Positions 46,398 to 56,287 are shown, numbered from the stretch's first letter. The stretch is 64,000 nucleotides of DNA from Prochlorococcus marinus str. MIT 0912 (GCF_027359595.1 NZ_CP114783.1:1736001-1800000); one strand, 5' to 3'. Notes: generated from the sequence alone by a model not told the origin. A program made the numbers and translations.

Positions 46398-47408
46398 ATG
46401 AATACTGATACATTTGGAAGGAGAGAGTTTATTAAATATGGATTACTCTCTTCTTTGTTTTTTTTATCTGGTTGCTCAACGTCCCAAAAAAAATTAGTTC
46501 TGAGAGGAGTTTCTAATAGCTTCCCAAGTGAATTTTTTAATAGTTTATCTACAGGTTGGGAATTTTTTCCTATAAAAGATATCGAGTTACAAAAATTCTC
46601 CTATAGTTCTACTCTGCAAGAAAAAACAGATTTATTAGTCTTAAATGATGGTTGGATTTCTGATTTACCTATTAATTCACTTAAAGAAATCAAAGCGGAT
46701 AATATTAGAAGTAATTTCAGCAAGCAGACTAGGTCTTTTCTCGATGGGTTAGGCGATAATTATAAAAAAAAACTTTTACCTTTAGCTGTTAGTCCTTGGG
46801 TGATACTTTTTAGAAATGAAAATTCTCTGTCTCTAAAAAATAAGAATTCTTGGGAAGTAATTTTTTCGAGTTCACTTACAAATCAAATAGTTTTTCCTAA
46901 TAGTCCTTATCTTCTTATTTCGATAGCACAAAAAATAGGTTTAGTTAATGATTTCTCAATGATCAAGAGTCAAGCTAAGTCCTTTGATGATAGGAATGCT
47001 CTAAATTGGGTTGTTTCAGGTAGAGCTAATGCAGCAGTTTTACCTTTATCTAGCTGTGTTGATAGCCTGATTAAAGACCCTCGTTTGTCAGTTCTTTTGC
47101 CCCAGGAGGGAGCTCCACTAAATTGGACATTACTTGCCTTCCCTTCGCAGTCTCAAGCGAATTTCCCTACTGATTGGTTTAATTCATTATGGGGCGCTAC
47201 TTTTTTGAGTCGTGTAATTAGGAAAGGTTTTTTGCCACCAACAGATTTATCAGACTTAAGGAGAAAAAATATAAATTTCCCCCATCATTATCAAGCAATC
47301 TTTCTTCCAGAAGAAAGTGTTTGGAATAAATGTTGGTCTTTGCCAATGCTGAGTATTCAGAGGAAAAAAGACTTAGCTTTAAATTGGAATAATTCAAAAC
47401 GAAACTAA
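46398..47408 (+). CDS. Tat-exported lipoprotein, solute-binding-protein-like
   Basis: The 336-aa product starts (ATG 46398) MNTDTFGRREFIKYGLLSSL with a twin-arginine motif (RREFIK) and a hydrophobic run ending in FLSGCSTS, a lipobox. The mature part shows LAVSPWVILFRNENS, SWEVIFSSSL, IVFPNSPYLLIS and VSGRANAAVLPLSS, reminiscent of periplasmic binding proteins for polyamines or similar ligands. A longer frame from 46377 would overlap the previous gene and misplace the signal. No cognate permease or ATPase is adjacent. Family assignment is tentative. Confidence 0.65.
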   Translation: MNTDTFGRREFIKYGLLSSLFFLSGCSTSQKKLVLRGVSNSFPSEFFNSLSTGWEFFPIKDIELQKFSYSSTLQEKTDLLVLNDGWISDLPINSLKEIKADNIRSNFSKQTRSFLDGLGDNYKKKLLPLAVSPWVILFRNENSLSLKNKNSWEVIFSSSLTNQIVFPNSPYLLISIAQKIGLVNDFSMIKSQAKSFDDRNALNWVVSGRANAAVLPLSSCVDSLIKDPRLSVLLPQEGAPLNWTLLAFPSQSQANFPTDWFNSLWGATFLSRVIRKGFLPPTDLSDLRRKNINFPHHYQAIFLPEESVWNKCWSLPMLSIQRKKDLALNWNNSKRN

Positions 47409-47483
47409 ACTTGAAATTCAAAAAACTTTTCAAAGACATTTTTAAATACCATAACTAGCATTCTAAAAGTTGTAAGCCCAATA

Positions 47484-48140
47484 ATGTTTACTGGTTTAAT
47501 TCAATCAATTGGCACTATAAAGAAAAATAATTATGGGGTAGTTGTAAATGGATGTAGCTCTTTTTCCCCTCTAAAACTTGGAGATAGTATTTCTGTGGAT
47601 GGGGTTTGTCTAACAGTTTCTGAATTAATGAATGATTCTTTTACCGCCAATATAAGTGAAGAGACTCTTAAGAGAACAAATCTTGCAGAAAAAGCTCAGA
47701 AAAATGGTTTTGTAAATCTTGAGCCAGCATTACGTCTTTCTGACCGATTGGGTGGACATATTGTGAGTGGACATATTGATGGTTTAGGTGAAGTAATTTC
47801 AATCGAAAATTTAAAAAATTCTTGGAATTTGAGAGTATCTTGGAATGATTTAAATTTCTGCAAATACATGTGCGATAAGGCTAGTATTAGCCTTAATGGA
47901 ATAAGTCTAACTATCTCAGAGACATATATTGATGGATGTGAATTTTCATTAGCCGTAATACCCCACACTTGGTCAAATACATGCTTACAGTTTTTGACAA
48001 TTGGCGAAAAGGTTAATTTGGAAGTTGATTTGATGGCTAAGTACGCAGAAAAACTTTTAAAAGTAAATAATAATGACTCCGTTTTAAAACAAAGCACAAT
48101 AATTAGTTCTCAGTGGCTTAAAGAGCAAGGTTGGAATTAG
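47484..48140 (+). CDS. ribE: riboflavin synthase (alpha chain)
   Basis: Catalyses dismutation of two 6,7-dimethyl-8-ribityllumazine to riboflavin. The 218-aa product has the MFTGLIQSIGTI start and two homologous beta-barrel repeats: LKLGDSISVDGVCLTVSEL with ERTNL-like LKRTNLAEK and RLGGHIVSGHIDGLG in the first, then KASISLNGISLTISETY and GEKVNLEVDLMAKY in the second. Length is standard. It starts 76 bases after the Tat lipoprotein and is convergent with cyAbrB, with 29 bases between the stops. Confidence 0.96.
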   Translation: MFTGLIQSIGTIKKNNYGVVVNGCSSFSPLKLGDSISVDGVCLTVSELMNDSFTANISEETLKRTNLAEKAQKNGFVNLEPALRLSDRLGGHIVSGHIDGLGEVISIENLKNSWNLRVSWNDLNFCKYMCDKASISLNGISLTISETYIDGCEFSLAVIPHTWSNTCLQFLTIGEKVNLEVDLMAKYAEKLLKVNNNDSVLKQSTIISSQWLKEQGWN

Positions 48141-48169
48141 TAAATTTATATGATGATTTGAGAGACTTA

Positions 48170-48526
48170 TTATTTTTTGAGTGGTAACAAACTTATCGCT
48201 CCAGACTCTTTCCTTACATCAATACGAAATTCCTGCCCTGGTTCAAGACCTAATTTTTTTGTATAGGCATGTCCGATAAGAAGATTGCCATTGCCATGAA
48301 CTTTAGTTCGAAATTCCGCTTGCCTTCCTCTTGAAGATCTATTTCCTGCTCTCCCAGGTCCGTTTGAGCGAAGTTTATAACCTTTAGCTTCGACTAGAGC
48401 TCGGTAAAAACTTTTACGTAAAACTCTCCCGCTTGGCCCCACGTAACCACATCCTTTGGCTATTTCGTCTTCTGGACGGTTGCTCAAAGATCTTGCTTTG
48501 TCTAGGAGTTCTTTTCCAACAAGCAT
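48170..48526 (-). CDS. cyanobacterial AbrB-like transcriptional regulator (cyAbrB)
   Basis: A 118-aa DNA-binding regulator. Seen: N-terminal helical part GKELLDKARSLSNRPEDEIA with CGYVGPSGRVLRKSFYRALV, a basic linker (GPGRAGNRSSRGR), and the C-terminal swapped-hairpin AbrB domain EFRTKVHGNGNLLIGHAYTK with LGLEPGQEFRIDV. cyAbrBs control carbon/nitrogen genes and cell physiology in cyanobacteria, often by occupying many sites. It is 96 bases downstream of the cta operon on the same strand, but the promoter is probably its own. Confidence 0.9.
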   Translation of the reverse strand: MLVGKELLDKARSLSNRPEDEIAKGCGYVGPSGRVLRKSFYRALVEAKGYKLRSNGPGRAGNRSSRGRQAEFRTKVHGNGNLLIGHAYTKKLGLEPGQEFRIDVRKESGAISLLPLKK

Positions 48527-48621
48527 TTCAGACTGTTTTAATTAACTGAATTCTGACCAATAAGTGGAATTGTGGCAACAAATTAATTGAAATTTTCTTG
48601 CTTAGTATTAATATTTATCTC

Positions 48622-49227
48622 TTAAAGCAGGTAAAGGATGATGAATAAAACGACCCAAATCCCGTCTACAAAGTGCCAATAGAGCTCTACTGCTTCAAAT
48701 GGGAACTTGTTTTCATTATTTACTCGACCAGAGGGGACACGTGTTTGCCACCAAATGATCATTATCATTATTGAACCAAGTGTTACATGAAGCCCATGAA
48801 AGCCAGTTAATGCATAAAAAGTACTTGCAAAAAGGTTATCAGTTAATCCAAAAGGCAAGGTAAAGTACTCAAACATTTGACTGATTAAAAATGCCAATCC
48901 CAATGAGCCTGTTATAAGAAGCCATTTTTGACATTGTTTTGATTCATTCTTTTCAAGAAATTTCCCAGCTCGATGAAAAGTAAAGCTACTAACTAGGAGC
49001 AAGACTGTATTTAAAGTTGGTAATGGTAGCTCTAATTCGTAAATAGCATCAGGACCAATTGGATTTACTGCTTTGAAAGTTAGATATGCAGCAAAAAAAC
49101 CTGCAAATGTCATCCCGTCTGCTATTAAAAAAGCTACTAAGCCAAACATACGAAAATCTTCATGTTCTTCAGTTGAGAGACTTTTCTTGCTTTCTGAGGA
49201 TTGCTCTTTTGGAACTATCGATGTCAT
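48622..49227 (-). CDS. ctaE: cytochrome c oxidase subunit III
   Basis: Subunit III of the aa3-type terminal oxidase. The 201-aa product has five or so membrane helices and motifs RMFGLVAFLIADGMTFAGFF, FYALTGFHGLHVTLGSIM and AVELYWHFVDGIWVVLFIIL, all characteristic. The length (about 200) is the short five-helix form usual for cyanobacteria. Its ATG overlaps the ctaD stop (ATGA), so the subunits are translationally coupled. It is the last gene of ctaCDE. Confidence 0.96.
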   Translation of the reverse strand: MTSIVPKEQSSESKKSLSTEEHEDFRMFGLVAFLIADGMTFAGFFAAYLTFKAVNPIGPDAIYELELPLPTLNTVLLLVSSFTFHRAGKFLEKNESKQCQKWLLITGSLGLAFLISQMFEYFTLPFGLTDNLFASTFYALTGFHGLHVTLGSIMIMIIWWQTRVPSGRVNNENKFPFEAVELYWHFVDGIWVVLFIILYLL

Positions 49228-50864
49228 TTCATTTCCTCCTGAGTATTATTTGAATCTTTTTCTCCATAACCATATGGTTCAAGAACGAGTGGGGCTTCTC
49301 CCTCCCAATTCTCAACAGGAGGAGGGGAACTTGTTAGCCACTCAGGAGTAAGGGCATCCCATGGATTATTACCAGCATCATCCCCGTAGAGGATGCTTTG
49401 AAAAATATTCCATAGAAAAGGTAAAGTGCTTATAGCCATTAATAAGGCACCTACGCTACTTATTTGATTGATTAATTGAAATTGTGGGTCGTATTCAGCA
49501 ACTCGTCTAGGCATTCCATTTAAACCTAGCCAGTGTTGTGGAGCAAAACAAAGATTAAAGCCTATGAATGTAATTATGAAGTGGAATCTTCCAAGATTTT
49601 CATTGAGCATTTTTCCAGTAAATTTTGGGAACCAGTGGTAAATCGAGGAGAAGATAACAAATACTGAACCTCCATAGACTATGTAATGAAAATGGGCCAC
49701 AACAAAATATGTGTCGTGTACATGAACATCAAAAGGTACTTGAGCTAGAGCAACTCCTGTTATCCCACCTAAAACGAAGTTAATAATAAATCCGCAGGAA
49801 AATAGCATTGCAGCATTAAGTGAGATTTTTCCTCCCCATAAGGTGGCAACCCAATTGAAAAACTTAATACCTGTAGGAACAGCTATGAATGCAGTAGCGA
49901 TTGTAAAAAATAAGCGCATCCACGGAGGAGTACCACTTGTAAACATATGATGGGCCCATACAACTAGACCTAATACAACTATTCCCATTATTGAGAAAAC
50001 CATTGTTGTATAGCCAAAAAGTGGTTTTCTACTATGGATGGGAAGTATTTCACTGACCAAACCAAAGGCAGGCAAGACCATGATATAAACAGCAGGATGT
50101 GAGTAAAACCAAAAAAGATGTTGATAAACGATTACATTCCCACCAAGACTGGGATTGAAGAAACCTGTATGAGCAACTATGTCAAAGCTCAAAAGTATTA
50201 GAGTACCAGCGAGAACTGGAGTTGAAAGAACGACAAGAATACTTGTACCAAGCATTGCCCAGCAATACATAGGTAATTGCATTAATTTAAGGCCAGGTCT
50301 CCTTAACTTGAGGATGGTGGCGATGAAATTAATACCACCAAATATTGAGCTTCCACCCAAAAGTAATACACTTAATATCCAAATGATTTGACCAGCGGCA
50401 GGAGTAGTAATGCTTAAAGGTGGATAAGCTGTCCACCCAGATTGCGCAGCTCCGTTTATGAAATAGCTAGTTATCAACATCAAACCCGAGGGAGGTATTA
50501 GCCAAAAAGCAACTGCATTCAGTCTTGGGAAGGCCATGTCCCTGGCACCAACATAAAAAGGTATTAAATAGTTGCCAAAGGCACCATTTACTACGGGCAC
50601 AATCCATAAGAAAATCATGATTGTTCCGTGGAGAGTTAAAACTTGGTTGTAAACCTCTCTAGGCATGAAATCTGAGAGGGGACTGATGAGCTCTACCCTT
50701 ATTGCTCCAGCTAGAGATCCTCCAACTAAATAAAACAAGAAACCACAAATTAAATATTGAAGGCCTATTACTTTGTGATCGAGACTAAAACTCAGATATT
50801 TAAGCCATCCAGTTGGTTGAAGCTTCTCTGAAGGGGAATTATTTGGTTTGAGTGAAATAGTCAT
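49224..50864 (-). CDS. ctaD: cytochrome c oxidase subunit I
   Basis: The catalytic subunit carrying heme a, heme a3 and CuB. The 546-aa product has heme ligand H79 (TLHGTIMIF), the CuB/tyrosine site FYSHPAVYI with H256 and Y260, the HH pair 305-306, and H391/H393 in VAHFHYIVYG. Canonical A1 oxidases have Glu in HPEVYI; here the residue is Ala258, so the D-channel glutamate is absent. I recall HPAVYI in other cyanobacteria, so this may be a lineage trait. Twelve or so membrane helices. ctaC lies 4 bases upstream. Confidence 0.96.
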   Translation of the reverse strand: MTISLKPNNSPSEKLQPTGWLKYLSFSLDHKVIGLQYLICGFLFYLVGGSLAGAIRVELISPLSDFMPREVYNQVLTLHGTIMIFLWIVPVVNGAFGNYLIPFYVGARDMAFPRLNAVAFWLIPPSGLMLITSYFINGAAQSGWTAYPPLSITTPAAGQIIWILSVLLLGGSSIFGGINFIATILKLRRPGLKLMQLPMYCWAMLGTSILVVLSTPVLAGTLILLSFDIVAHTGFFNPSLGGNVIVYQHLFWFYSHPAVYIMVLPAFGLVSEILPIHSRKPLFGYTTMVFSIMGIVVLGLVVWAHHMFTSGTPPWMRLFFTIATAFIAVPTGIKFFNWVATLWGGKISLNAAMLFSCGFIINFVLGGITGVALAQVPFDVHVHDTYFVVAHFHYIVYGGSVFVIFSSIYHWFPKFTGKMLNENLGRFHFIITFIGFNLCFAPQHWLGLNGMPRRVAEYDPQFQLINQISSVGALLMAISTLPFLWNIFQSILYGDDAGNNPWDALTPEWLTSSPPPVENWEGEAPLVLEPYGYGEKDSNNTQEEMK

Positions 50865-50868
50865 ATAT

Positions 50869-51681
50869 TTATATTGATTCTTTAGAGTTTTCTGTTAGCC
50901 AAGTTTCAAAGTCTTCTTGTTCATCAACTATTACGTTTGATCTCATTCCGCCATGATAAGGCCCACACAATTCCGCGCAAACAATTGGGAAATTACCTGT
51001 TTTTGTAGGAGTGAAATTTAAAATAGTTGGTTGGCCTGGAATGACATCTTGTTTAAGTCTGAATTGAGGCACCCAAAAAGCATGTATTACATCTTTAGAT
51101 TCCATTTTTAAGCTAATTTCTTTTCCAACTGGAACATGAAGTTCACCAGAAATAATATCTCCTTTTGGATAATGAAAAATAAAAGCAAATTGCATTGCAG
51201 TTAACTCAATTGGTAATGAGGATGAATTTTTTTTAGATGAAGACTCAATTGGACCAGAACCAATCCCTCCCCAAACTCTCTCAGCCTGATTATCCATTTG
51301 CCCACTGTGATCATGCATTAAAGGTTGCATACCACCCATTCGATCATAAATATCGTAGCTATATAAACCTACAAATAAAACAACAATTGCAGGAACTGCT
51401 GTCCAGAAAATTTCTAGAGAAATATTACCTTCTAAGTCAATCCCATCACCAGTTTCTCCAGGCCTACGACGGAATTGAATAAGACTATAAATTACTAAAG
51501 CAGTCATACCTATGAAAAGTATGACGCCAATAATGAACAGGACTCGATAGAGTTCATCGTAAACAGGAGCATTCATGCTCGCGCTCACGGGAAGCATATC
51601 TACGTTGTACGCAATCCAAACTCCAGCTATTCCAAGAATTAAACTTGTTGTAAGAGTTAAGATGGCCGACAGTTTCGGCAA
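50869..51681 (-). CDS. ctaC: cytochrome c oxidase subunit II
   Basis: The CuA-bearing subunit that accepts electrons from cytochrome c or plastocyanin. The 270-aa product has an N-terminal hydrophobic/signal-like segment and a second membrane helix (residues 5-25 and 42-65), the RRRPGETGDGIDL linker, and the periplasmic cupredoxin domain ending with IVCAELCGPYHGGM, which supplies the CuA ligands (two Cys, His, Met). First gene of ctaCDE; the 184-base divergent gap to ctaA (51682-51865) holds both promoters, no binding sites recognised. Confidence 0.95.
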   Translation of the reverse strand: MPKLSAILTLTTSLILGIAGVWIAYNVDMLPVSASMNAPVYDELYRVLFIIGVILFIGMTALVIYSLIQFRRRPGETGDGIDLEGNISLEIFWTAVPAIVVLFVGLYSYDIYDRMGGMQPLMHDHSGQMDNQAERVWGGIGSGPIESSSKKNSSSLPIELTAMQFAFIFHYPKGDIISGELHVPVGKEISLKMESKDVIHAFWVPQFRLKQDVIPGQPTILNFTPTKTGNFPIVCAELCGPYHGGMRSNVIVDEQEDFETWLTENSKESI

Positions 51682-51865
51682 GAAGATCTCCTTTTCTATT
51701 TATAGGTTATGGGCAAATGTATTTAATGTATCGGCTAATTGTTAATTCAAGATGAATAATTTTTTTTTAAAGAGAATCTTTATGTTCCAGTCAGTTTATT
51801 CAGGTGACGTATACGAAGTAATCGCTACGTTGAGTAAACAATGACCTTGATGGATTTTTGCATAC

Positions 51866-52792
51866 GTGCAGGTTATTTATCCAACCAAGCCACTCTTTAG
51901 ATTGGGCCAGCTTGCCGCTCACGTGGTAGTCGCACTTATCGCTCTTGTAGTGATTGGAGGAGCAACCAGAGTAATGGAGGCTGGTCTCGCTTGCCCAGAC
52001 TGGCCTTTATGTTATGGATCGTTTTTGCCTGGTAGGCAAATGAATTTACAAGTCTTTTTGGAATGGTTTCATCGCTTAGATGCCTTCTTCGTAGGGATTG
52101 TGTTAATTACACAATTTGTTTTCTCTTTGTGCTGGGCAAAAAGTTTACCTAAATGGCTTCCTAGGACCTATGGATTCTTGACTCTTTTGGTTTCTCTTCA
52201 GGGTTTTTTAGGTGCTTTGACAGTACTGCAATTATTACCATCTTTAGTCATCATGGCTCATCTTGTAGTTGCATTTACTCTTGTGGCCATTATGAGTGGT
52301 GTGACTCAACAATTACTCAATCCAGGCAAATCAATTTTCCCAACTTGGCTTCGATGTTTTGGATTTTTATCCCTTTTTACAGTAATAGCTCAGTCTTTAC
52401 TAGGTAGTCGGGTAGCAACCTCGTGGGCTGCTCAAAGATGCTTGGATTTGGGAGAGTCTTGCAATCTTTTAGGACTACATCGAGTAAGTGCTATCCCAGT
52501 GAGCTTTTTGGTGATTTTATTTGTAATTGTTTCATCTTTACAGAGAGATGTTTTTATTAAGCAATGGCCCTATCTTTTAACGATTGTTTTTTTGATCATT
52601 GCACAAATCCTTTTAGGAGCTTTGTCTATTCATCTAAGGATGAGTGAGCCTAGCCTTATCATTGGTCATCAACTAATTGCCTGCTTGTTAGTTGCCGTAA
52701 TAGCAGCATTGAATTTTAAAGGTAGAGGAAATGTTGACTATTCCCAATCACTTTACATAACTCAATCAACATTGGAGACATGTCATGGTTAG
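51866..52792 (+). CDS. ctaA: heme A synthase (CtaA/COX15)
   Basis: Oxidises the C8 methyl group of heme O to give heme A for the oxidase. The 308-aa protein has about eight membrane helices and the family residues [33 protein letters not shown] (heme-ligand His), and [29 protein letters not shown] and [12 protein letters not shown] supply the second-half histidines. Start is GTG at 51866. Its stop overlaps ctaB by 8 bases. Divergent from ctaCDE, so structural and cofactor genes share the intergenic control region. Confidence 0.95.
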   Translation: MQVIYPTKPLFRLGQLAAHVVVALIALVVIGGATRVMEAGLACPDWPLCYGSFLPGRQMNLQVFLEWFHRLDAFFVGIVLITQFVFSLCWAKSLPKWLPRTYGFLTLLVSLQGFLGALTVLQLLPSLVIMAHLVVAFTLVAIMSGVTQQLLNPGKSIFPTWLRCFGFLSLFTVIAQSLLGSRVATSWAAQRCLDLGESCNLLGLHRVSAIPVSFLVILFVIVSSLQRDVFIKQWPYLLTIVFLIIAQILLGALSIHLRMSEPSLIIGHQLIACLLVAVIAALNFKGRGNVDYSQSLYITQSTLETCHG

Positions 52793-53780
52793 CTCTACAT
52801 CAGATTTAATTACACAGCCCGTTAATCGAGAGGAAATTGTTCCTTCTAGAAAGCGTATTAAACTGCCAGCTTGGCTAGAAGTCGCTAAACCAAGATTAAT
52901 TCCTCTTTTACTTGCTACAACTGTTGGAGGAATGGCTCTCTCGGATGAATGGCCATTACCTTATCCAAGAGTGGCATGCACTTTGGTCGGAGGAGCTCTT
53001 GCCGCTGCGGCTGCAGGAGCTCTTAATTGCTTATGGGAACAAGATCTTGATAAGCGAATGAAACGAACCAGTAATAGAGCATTACCCTCTGGTCGCCTTT
53101 CTCAGTCTTCTGTTTTTATTGGAGCAGTTGCTTGCACACTTGTTTCTTCAGTCATTTTAGTAAGTGGAGTTAACTTTTTAGCAGCGGGACTTACTCTTTT
53201 AGGACTCTGTAGTTACGTACTCCTCTATACAGCTTTCTTAAAACCTAGAACATCTCAAAATATAGTTTTTGGAGGAGTCGCTGGAGCAATCCCCCCTCTT
53301 GTAGGAGCTTCAGCCGCCGCTGGTCATATTGGATTAGGTGGTTGGTGGCTATTCACTTTGGTTATGGTGTGGACCCCAGCACATTTTTGGGCTTTGGCCA
53401 TCTTGTTAAAAGAGGACTATCGATCTGTTGGCATTCCTATGCTTCCAACAGTAAGTGGACCTTTCGTTACAGCTAAGGCTATATCTGTGTATGCATATCT
53501 AACTGTATGTTTAAGCTTTTTAGGGTGCTTTGTTTTACCTGAAGGAGGTTTGTTATATGGAATTCTATTACTACCTTACAATTCAAGACTTCTTCAATTG
53601 GTTTCCAGATTAAGAGATAATCCTGAAGATTTAGATCGGGCGAAGGGTTTGTTTCGATGGTCTATTCTTTATATGTTTGGGGTTTGTTTTTTGCTTGTTA
53701 TTAGTAGATTGCAAGTGTCAATTGTTTTTAATGATCAGTTGATAGCTTTAATTAAAGACTTCTCTATGGGATTTTCGTAA
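52785..53780 (+). CDS. ctaB: protoheme IX farnesyltransferase
   Basis: CtaB (COX10) converts heme B to heme O, the step before CtaA. The 331-aa UbiA-family membrane protein has the diphosphate-binding motif [20 protein letters not shown] (about residues 83-102), the second conserved loop [16 protein letters not shown], and [20 protein letters not shown]-terminal 25 residues are polar. Its ATG lies inside the end of ctaA. ABC exporter genes follow after about 100 bases in which I see no clear signal. Confidence 0.95.
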   Translation: MVSSTSDLITQPVNREEIVPSRKRIKLPAWLEVAKPRLIPLLLATTVGGMALSDEWPLPYPRVACTLVGGALAAAAAGALNCLWEQDLDKRMKRTSNRALPSGRLSQSSVFIGAVACTLVSSVILVSGVNFLAAGLTLLGLCSYVLLYTAFLKPRTSQNIVFGGVAGAIPPLVGASAAAGHIGLGGWWLFTLVMVWTPAHFWALAILLKEDYRSVGIPMLPTVSGPFVTAKAISVYAYLTVCLSFLGCFVLPEGGLLYGILLLPYNSRLLQLVSRLRDNPEDLDRAKGLFRWSILYMFGVCFLLVISRLQVSIVFNDQLIALIKDFSMGFS

Positions 53781-53881
53781 ATCTATAAAATAAAAATAAA
53801 AACTTTATGAACTTGCTGTGCAAAATTAATTAGAATTTGTTAGAAGATATCAGCTTATCTTTTTAGGCAATTTATTCCTAG

Positions 53882-54895
53882 ATGTTTTTCATCAAACTAA
53901 GAGATTTATTTAAGTCTTATGGTCCTATTATGGCTCTAAATGGACTTAACCTTGAAGTGCCAAAAGGTTCTTTGTATGGGTTATTGGGGCCAAACGGGGC
54001 AGGTAAAAGCACCGCACTTAGAATTATCTGTACTCTTCTTGCGCCTGATTCGGGTCATATCGAGGTCGGGGGACGAAATGTCTTGCTTGAGGAAAAAGAA
54101 ACTAGACGAAGATTGGGTTATGTAGCTCAAGATGTCGCAATCGATAAAATACTTACAGGTAGAGAGTTGTTACAGCTTCAAGGAGATCTTTATCATCTAG
54201 ATAAAAAATATAAGAAAAAAAGAATTGATGAATTGATTGAAAGACTGGATATGCATGAATGGATTGATAGACGATGTGGTTCTTTTTCGGGAGGTATGAA
54301 AAGAAGACTTGACCTTGCCTCAGGATTGTTGCATGAACCAGAATTATTGATTCTTGATGAACCCACTGTTGGGTTGGACATAGAAAGTCGATCAGTTATT
54401 TGGGGATTATTGAAGGAACTAAGAAATAACGAAACTACAATTCTTTTAAGTAGTCATTATCTCGAGGAAGTAGATGAATTGGCAGATGAGATGGCTATTA
54501 TTGATAAAGGGAAAGTCATTGCTAGTGGAAAACCAGATGATTTAAAAAAAGAACTTGGTGGAGATAGAGTGACACTTAGGGTGCGAGAGTTCAGTGATGA
54601 AGTTGAAGCTGAATCTGTAAAGAAAATAATTAAAAATTTAAATGGGGTTTCAAATGTAGTAGTGAATCAAAAGCAAGGATATTCTCTAAATTTTTTAGTG
54701 CAAAGTAATGATGTTATATCTAATTTATCGGGTCATCTTTCAAAAGAAAATTTCGAAGTCTTTGCACTTTCTCACAGTAGGCCAAGTTTAGATGATGTTT
54801 ATTTGCAGGCGACAGGAAAAACGCTTATGGACGCTGAATTAGAACTTGCTGGTAAAAGAGATTTTAAGCTTGAAAATAAGAAATCGATGCGTTAA
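53882..54895 (+). CDS. ABC-2 exporter ATP-binding protein (DrrA type)
   Basis: A 337-aa ATPase subunit of an ABC-2 transporter. Seen: Walker A LLGPNGAGKST, RLGYVAQDVAIDKILTGRE (Q-loop), signature FSGGMKRRLDLASGLL, Walker B LLILDEPTVGLD and switch LSSHYLEEVDELAD. The C-terminal extension (residues 220-337) is the DUF4162-like domain of daunorubicin-resistance-type ATPases. The permease gene starts 31 bases downstream. Substrate unknown; polysaccharide, lipid or drug export are all possible. Confidence 0.9.
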   Translation: MFFIKLRDLFKSYGPIMALNGLNLEVPKGSLYGLLGPNGAGKSTALRIICTLLAPDSGHIEVGGRNVLLEEKETRRRLGYVAQDVAIDKILTGRELLQLQGDLYHLDKKYKKKRIDELIERLDMHEWIDRRCGSFSGGMKRRLDLASGLLHEPELLILDEPTVGLDIESRSVIWGLLKELRNNETTILLSSHYLEEVDELADEMAIIDKGKVIASGKPDDLKKELGGDRVTLRVREFSDEVEAESVKKIIKNLNGVSNVVVNQKQGYSLNFLVQSNDVISNLSGHLSKENFEVFALSHSRPSLDDVYLQATGKTLMDAELELAGKRDFKLENKKSMR

Positions 54896-54926
54896 TTAAC
54901 TGTATTACTCTTGAATTATTAAACAC

Positions 54927-55781
54927 ATGATTACTACTAATCCATCACTTCAGAGGGAAAAGCAATCTAGAAATAATTTGAATGAAATGTCTCAGGAGAT
55001 TTCTGCTTTAACTTGGAGGCTTTTTATTCAATTAATTCGACGACCCTCAACGTTATTTGCAGGGATTCTTCAGCCTTTGATATGGCTTTTACTTTTTGCA
55101 GCGTTATTTTCTAAAGCTCCCATTGATTTTTTGCCTGGGAGCAGTAGCTATGGAGAATTCCTTGGAGCAGGATTAATAGTCTTTACTGCTTTTAGTGGTG
55201 CTCTTAATGCTGGCCTCCCTTTGATGTTTGATAGAGAATTTGGTTTTCTTAATCGACTATTAGTTGCACCATTGACGAGTAGAAGTTCAATCGTAATTTC
55301 GTCAGTAATCTACATAACTTCTATTAGCCTTTTGCAGAGTTTTGCAATAATGGCAACTTCTGCTCTCTTGGGTTATGGATGGCCAAGTCTGGGAGGTTTT
55401 CTTCTCATTGCTGTAACCCTATTGTTATTGGTATTTGCAATAACTGGCCTAAGTCTTGGTTTGGCCTTTGTTTTACCAGGACATATAGAACTAATTGCAA
55501 TTATCTTCATAGCTAATCTGCCTGTCCTTTTTGCTAGCACGGCTCTGGCTCCCATATCTTTTATGCCTGAATGGCTTGGATGGATAGCATCAATTAATCC
55601 ATTAACATTTGCGATTGAACCTATTCGAATGGCTTACCACAGTTCTGTAGATCTGAAAGCAGTTTTAATCAATGCTCCTTATGGAGAAGTAAATGGATAT
55701 TCTTGTCTAGCAATTCTATTAATTCTTACAGTTGGATTATTTTTTCTTATAAGACCTCTTTTAAATCGCAAACTTGCTTGA
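54927..55781 (+). CDS. ABC-2 exporter permease
   Basis: A 284-aa inner-membrane protein with about six helices. Seen: RRPSTLFAGILQPLIWLLLF near the N-terminus, FDREFGFLNRLLVAPLTSRS (the conserved cytoplasmic coupling element of ABC-2 permeases), LILVFA-type helices, and MPEWLGWIASINPLTFAIEP. These are the DrrB/ABC-2 family marks. It pairs with the ATPase just upstream, making a complete exporter of two half-size subunits. ATG start. Confidence 0.9.
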   Translation: MITTNPSLQREKQSRNNLNEMSQEISALTWRLFIQLIRRPSTLFAGILQPLIWLLLFAALFSKAPIDFLPGSSSYGEFLGAGLIVFTAFSGALNAGLPLMFDREFGFLNRLLVAPLTSRSSIVISSVIYITSISLLQSFAIMATSALLGYGWPSLGGFLLIAVTLLLLVFAITGLSLGLAFVLPGHIELIAIIFIANLPVLFASTALAPISFMPEWLGWIASINPLTFAIEPIRMAYHSSVDLKAVLINAPYGEVNGYSCLAILLILTVGLFFLIRPLLNRKLA

Positions 55782-55810
55782 TAATCTTTATTTAGCGGTT
55801 TAAAAGAACT

Positions 55811-56287
55811 TTGGATTCTAGAAAGTATCAGCTACAAAAACAAATTATAGAAGCTGTTAAGGCTAATGATAATGATTTATATTCTCTCCTGAAATCTCAA
55901 TGGGCTCATCGTTTTGGAGTAGATAGTTTGGAAGAACTGGAAAACCTAGATTTAAAACAGTTAAATCAAAACCCCAATAATGTGGATAATCAAAAAATTG
56001 ATCAATCACAAGAAAATTCTCTCGAGGGTGAAAAAGAAACTTCTATAAAAGACGATAATAATCAGTTAAAAGAAATAATAAACAAAGAGCTTGATGAGTC
56101 AGTTAAGGATGAAAATGATAAATCTTTTACAATTGCATCTTATTCAATAGTTGATAGAGAAAATAATGAAAACAAAGCTATAAATTCAGTAAATGACAGT
56201 AAAAGTCAACCTGAAATTAAAGCTTTGATTCCTTTGCCTCCTAAACCTAAATATAGTTATTTGAAGAAGTGGTTGTTAAGAAAGTAA
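55811..56287 (+). CDS. hypothetical protein with low-complexity centre
   Basis: A 158-aa protein starting at TTG 55811, 29 bases after the exporter permease. Residues 1-50 form a plausible helical domain (YQLQKQIIEAVKANDNDLY, then LKSQWAHRFGVDSLEELENL). Residues 50-135 are highly charged and Asn/Lys/Asp/Glu-rich, probably disordered. The end (IPLPPKPKYSYLKKWLLRK) is basic and may touch membrane. No family recognised; convergent with groL, 65 bases apart. Confidence 0.6.
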   Translation: MDSRKYQLQKQIIEAVKANDNDLYSLLKSQWAHRFGVDSLEELENLDLKQLNQNPNNVDNQKIDQSQENSLEGEKETSIKDDNNQLKEIINKELDESVKDENDKSFTIASYSIVDRENNENKAINSVNDSKSQPEIKALIPLPPKPKYSYLKKWLLRK

